From Candidatus Cellulosilyticum pullistercoris (GTDB lineage Bacteria; Bacillota; Clostridia; Lachnospirales; Cellulosilyticaceae), in assembly GCA_018883705.1 (NCBI GenBank), contig JAHLFQ010000215.1, positions 1 to 7,750 on the forward strand: a stretch of DNA of 7,750 nt. Direction: 5' to 3'. The notes under the pieces are model-generated. The model made no database searches. It had not been told where the DNA came from and was given only the letters and a program-made list of their open reading frames with translations. This document shows positions 5,439-7,750 of the stretch, piece after piece; position 1 is the stretch's first letter, and each line of letters begins with the position of its first letter. A program made the position numbers and the translations under genes.

Positions 5439-5873
5439 ATGTTTAGTAGTATCATAACAGCACTCATTTCAGGTTTATTAATGAGTGTTCAAGGTGTTTT
5501 TAATACACGTGTAACAGAAAAAGCAGGCGTATGGTTTACAGCAGGCATTGTACATTTTACAGCATTTATTGTATGTTTAATCATTTTATTATTTACAAGA
5601 GATGCAAATGTAGAAGGATTAAAGATGGTCAATAAATGGTACCTGCTAGGTGGAGTATTAGGTGCTGGTATTACCTATACAGTTGTTGTAGCAATGGCAC
5701 ATTTAGGACCAGCTTATGCAGTAATGCTTATATTAATTGCCCAAATGGTTTGTGCATATCTCATTGAGCTTTTTGGATGGTTTGGCACAGAAAAGGCCAG
5801 CTTTATGTGGACAAAACTAGTTGGAGTCGCCATAATGGTTGTAGGTATTATTGTTTTCCAATGGAAAAAATAA
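5439..5873 (+). CDS. YdcZ/DUF606-type DMT superfamily membrane protein
   Basis: A 144-residue, very hydrophobic protein with five predicted membrane segments, roughly residues 3-22, 31-53, 67-88, 91-113 and 124-141. It matches the small half-size DMT (drug/metabolite transporter) proteins of the YdcZ/DUF606 family. Family features are the opening with SGLLMSVQGVFNTRV (11-25), the short charged loop after the second segment, YLLGGVLGAGITYTVVVAMAHLGPA, AQMVCAYLIELFGWFG (101-116) and the closing GVAIMVVGIIVFQWKK. Such half-size proteins presumably act as dimers in the membrane; the substrate is unknown. A GTG at 5427 would add four residues, but it lies inside the purine-rich site AAAGGTGGAG (5423-5432), which instead positions a ribosome on ATG 5439. 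Only one copy is seen here, whereas some genomes carry paired copies. Confidence 0.88.
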   Translation: MFSSIITALISGLLMSVQGVFNTRVTEKAGVWFTAGIVHFTAFIVCLIILLFTRDANVEGLKMVNKWYLLGGVLGAGITYTVVVAMAHLGPAYAVMLILIAQMVCAYLIELFGWFGTEKASFMWTKLVGVAIMVVGIIVFQWKK

Positions 5874-5936
5874 AGTATGTATCAATGAGATAAGAGAAAA
5901 TTAAGGTCAGATAGTTGATGTAAGAAGGATTAACTC

Positions 5937-5969
5937 AAAAAAGCAAGTAGCTAGAATGCTACTTGCTTT
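5937..5969 (-). terminator. Terminator of nrdDG, between convergent units
   Basis: A perfect 12-bp stem, AAAGCAAGTAGC (5940-5951) with GCTACTTGCTTT (5958-5969), has a six-base loop. On the minus strand it ends in six T residues (the A-run 5937-5942 on the plus strand), so it is best read as the terminator of the leftward nrdD-nrdG operon, about 50 bases after the nrdG stop. On the plus strand the tail is only TTT then GTG, so it is a weaker terminator for the YdcZ-like gene ending at 5873, for which I see no other candidate. Confidence 0.85.
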
Positions 5970-6020
5970 GTGTATAGATAGGTCTAAAATGAAGGATAAG
6001 TATGATTTAAAAGAGTAATA

Positions 6021-6512
6021 CTAAAAATCTTCATCGAGACACTTAATGATTTGACCATGATTTAAAGCATAGATATGCTGGTTGGTTGAGCCTCGGTATT
6101 TAAGTTCACTATTTGCCTTTTCTTTAATAAAAGGACCATCTACTAATACATCAACCTGTTCGAGTAAACACATTTTATTAGCATCTTTTGAAAGCACCTC
6201 ATAGGTATATCCTGAATAGCACCAAATAGATAATCCCTCTTTCTTAATAAGCTGGGCAAGATGTGCAAGGGCTCCACTTTGTTCAAAGGGTTCGCCGCCT
6301 GAGAAAGTAACGCCATCTAGTAGTGGTTTATTTTTTAAAATAGATTCATAAATTGTTTGGATAGACGTTTGTTCACCGTAGCTAAAGCTTTGCATTTCTT
6401 TATTGTGACAATCAGGGCAATTATGGTAGCAACCAGATACGAATAGGACACTACGAAAGCCCTCGCCATTTACTGTTGAATGTTCTAAAAAGCCTGCAAC
6501 TTGTAAATTCAT
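6021..6512 (-). CDS. nrdG: Anaerobic ribonucleotide reductase activating protein (radical SAM)
   Basis: Radical SAM activase that uses a [4Fe-4S] cluster and S-adenosylmethionine to abstract a hydrogen from the glycyl-radical residue of NrdD, switching on the class III reductase. The 163-residue length is usual for NrdG. The cluster ligands are C28, C32 and C35 in SGCYHNCPDCHN (CxxxCxxC). The SAM-contacting GGE motif is at 72-74 in TFSGGEPFEQ, followed by WCYSGYTYE (97-105), DVLVDGPF (121-128) and RGSTNQ (140-145), all as in the family. The N-terminal half has VNGEGFRSVLFVSGC. The start ATG shares its A with the nrdD stop (TAATG), and AGGAG (plus-strand 6519-6523) lies inside the end of nrdD six bases upstream, so translation is probably coupled to nrdD. 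Confidence 0.96.
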   Translation of the reverse strand: MNLQVAGFLEHSTVNGEGFRSVLFVSGCYHNCPDCHNKEMQSFSYGEQTSIQTIYESILKNKPLLDGVTFSGGEPFEQSGALAHLAQLIKKEGLSIWCYSGYTYEVLSKDANKMCLLEQVDVLVDGPFIKEKANSELKYRGSTNQHIYALNHGQIIKCLDEDF

Positions 6513-7750
6513 TAGACACTCCTGTAAACAGGTGAATGCTCACCATTATGAGATAGTCTATCCTTACGTTCCGCTACTTTACCTTGACCAAAACGTTCAT
6601 CTAAACTGAGATAGCCTGTGACACGGCTAATACCTTGGATATTCGTACTACCACAGGTAGGACAATTTTGTGTATGTTCATTGAGAGTCTTGCCACAATT
6701 TTTGCAATATCTTAGGTGGAAATTGATGCCCACGTAACTGATATTGGAATGGTCATAAGCATAATTAATAATTTTTTCAATGGTTTCACCAGTAGGATAT
6801 CCATCTAATTCAATATAGCTAATATGACCTGCATTACACATACTATGGAATGGTGCTTCAATTTGTATCTTATCAATAATAGAAATACTATAGCCTACTG
6901 GTACATGGAAGCTGTTTGTATAGTAATCCTTATCTGTAACACCCTCAATGATACCAAAGCGTTTTTTATCTTGTGCAATAAATTTACCGCTTAATCCTTC
7001 AGCTGGCGTTGCATAGCAGCTCCAGTTCATATGAGTCTCTACAGTTACTTGATCTGTAAAGTCTCTAATATGCTGAATAATATGATAGCCAAGTTCACGT
7101 GCTTCTTCTGATTCTCCATGATGATGGCCTGTAAGTGCTACTAGAGTTTCAGCAAGACCGATGAATCCAATTGCCCATGTACCGTTTTTTAGAATAGGGT
7201 CGATACTATCATTAGGGCCAAGGCCTTCAGAACCTAACATAAGTTCTTCGCCAATTACAAAAGGTAAATCTTTCATTTTTAAACGCTTTAGAACTTCGTA
7301 ACGGTGTAATAGAGATTCCTTAGCAAGAATTAGGCGTTCATCTAGTAGAGTCCAGAAAGTATTTAAATTTCCTCTAGCCTCAATACCAATGCGTGGAAGA
7401 TTAATGGTAGTAGGTGCATTATTTCCACGTCTATTTGGACCTTCTGGACCATTAACGTTGGAACAAACATACGTACGACATCCCATAGTTGCAGGAATAA
7501 TCCCTTTATTATAATATTTTAAGTTAAAGTCTGCATCCATATTCATGAAGGTTGGATTCATACGAGAAGCAGCCACTCGACAAGCTAATTTATATAAATA
7601 GCCATAAGGTGCATTTTCACCACGATTAATACCTTTTTTAGTACGGAAGATAATATTTGGGAAAATAGGCTGTTCATTTTTTCCAAGTCCTTTTTCATAT
7701 TCTTCAAGAAAAATTTGGCATACTAAAGCAGCATCATCACTTGTTGGAAG
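6512..7750 (-). CDS. nrdD: Anaerobic (class III) ribonucleoside-triphosphate reductase, C-terminal part
   Basis: Glycyl-radical enzyme that reduces ribonucleoside triphosphates to deoxyribonucleotides without oxygen; inactive until NrdG acts on it. The 412 residues in the window are the C-terminal part of a protein usually around 700 or more; the start is off the right edge. A GTG at 7574-7576 is not the start: the frame continues upstream without a stop to base 7750, with family-like sequence such as NEQPIFPNIIFRTKKGIN and APYGYLYKLACRVAASRMNP. Visible elements are PATMGCRTYVCSN (its first Cys, codon 7478-7480, likely the active-site thiyl position), GPNRRGNNAPTTINLPRIGIEA, and a zinc site with two CxxC pairs (codons 6704-6706, 6695-6697, 6662-6664, 6653-6655). 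The glycyl-radical motif RVTGYL has its Gly at 6614-6616, 33 residues from the C-terminus. Role assignments to individual residues follow family knowledge. Confidence 0.96.
   Translation of the reverse strand, partial: LPTSDDAALVCQIFLEEYEKGLGKNEQPIFPNIIFRTKKGINRGENAPYGYLYKLACRVAASRMNPTFMNMDADFNLKYYNKGIIPATMGCRTYVCSNVNGPEGPNRRGNNAPTTINLPRIGIEARGNLNTFWTLLDERLILAKESLLHRYEVLKRLKMKDLPFVIGEELMLGSEGLGPNDSIDPILKNGTWAIGFIGLAETLVALTGHHHGESEEARELGYHIIQHIRDFTDQVTVETHMNWSCYATPAEGLSGKFIAQDKKRFGIIEGVTDKDYYTNSFHVPVGYSISIIDKIQIEAPFHSMCNAGHISYIELDGYPTGETIEKIINYAYDHSNISYVGINFHLRYCKNCGKTLNEHTQNCPTCGSTNIQGISRVTGYLSLDERFGQGKVAERKDRLSHNGEHSPVYRSV

Noticed and set aside
7574..7576. GTG as the start of nrdD, giving a 354-residue protein
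   Set aside because: The frame stays open to the right edge and the upstream translation matches NrdD-like sequence, so the gene is cut by the window and is not a short variant.

Overview
The window looks like ordinary chromosome from a low-GC, anaerobic Firmicute of the class Clostridia, possibly Lachnospirales-like. The basis is strong AT bias, AGGAGG-type ribosome binding sites, a T-box leader, an oxygen-sensitive class III ribonucleotide reductase and a YitT-family membrane protein. The genus is not determined; this is inference from gene content and composition. I see no insertion sequence, phage gene, CRISPR array, tRNA or rRNA.

Layout. Bases 1-275 are the 3' end of a gene that starts off the left edge, possibly a DUF4340 protein of a Gld-type ABC system. 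A hairpin terminator follows, then a YitT-family membrane protein (405-1256) with its own terminator. Next is a two-gene operon with a near-consensus sigma-A promoter (1339-1367). It encodes an Rrf2-family repressor (1410-1865) and, 19 bases later, cysteine synthase CysK (1885-2814), and it ends at a strong terminator (2861-2896). Uracil-DNA glycosylase (ung, 3033-3707) follows. The only long gene-free stretch, 3708-4220, holds a promoter and a complete T-box riboswitch with an AAC (Asn) specifier, reading into ammonia-dependent asparagine synthetase (asnA, 4221-5228). After a 17-bp perfect hairpin comes a short YdcZ/DUF606-type DMT membrane protein (5439-5873) with a recognisable promoter whose -10 box lies inside a palindrome. 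On the minus strand, running in from the right edge, are nrdD (partial, 6512-7750) and nrdG (6021-6512), which overlap by one base. A hairpin at 5937-5969, between the two converging transcription units, has its T-run on the minus strand.

How the genes work together. There are three coherent modules and several unrelated single genes. The Rrf2 regulator with CysK resembles the CymR-CysK cysteine sensing pair of Bacilli. The T-box should turn asnA on when uncharged tRNA-Asn accumulates. NrdD with NrdG makes deoxyribonucleotides without oxygen, NrdG installing the glycyl radical in NrdD. The YitT, Ung and YdcZ-like genes have no evident link to these.

I did not find a convincing undescribed system. 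The most useful leads are regulatory: repeats around the rrf2-cysK promoter, the palindrome over the -10 box of the YdcZ-like gene, and details of the T-box.
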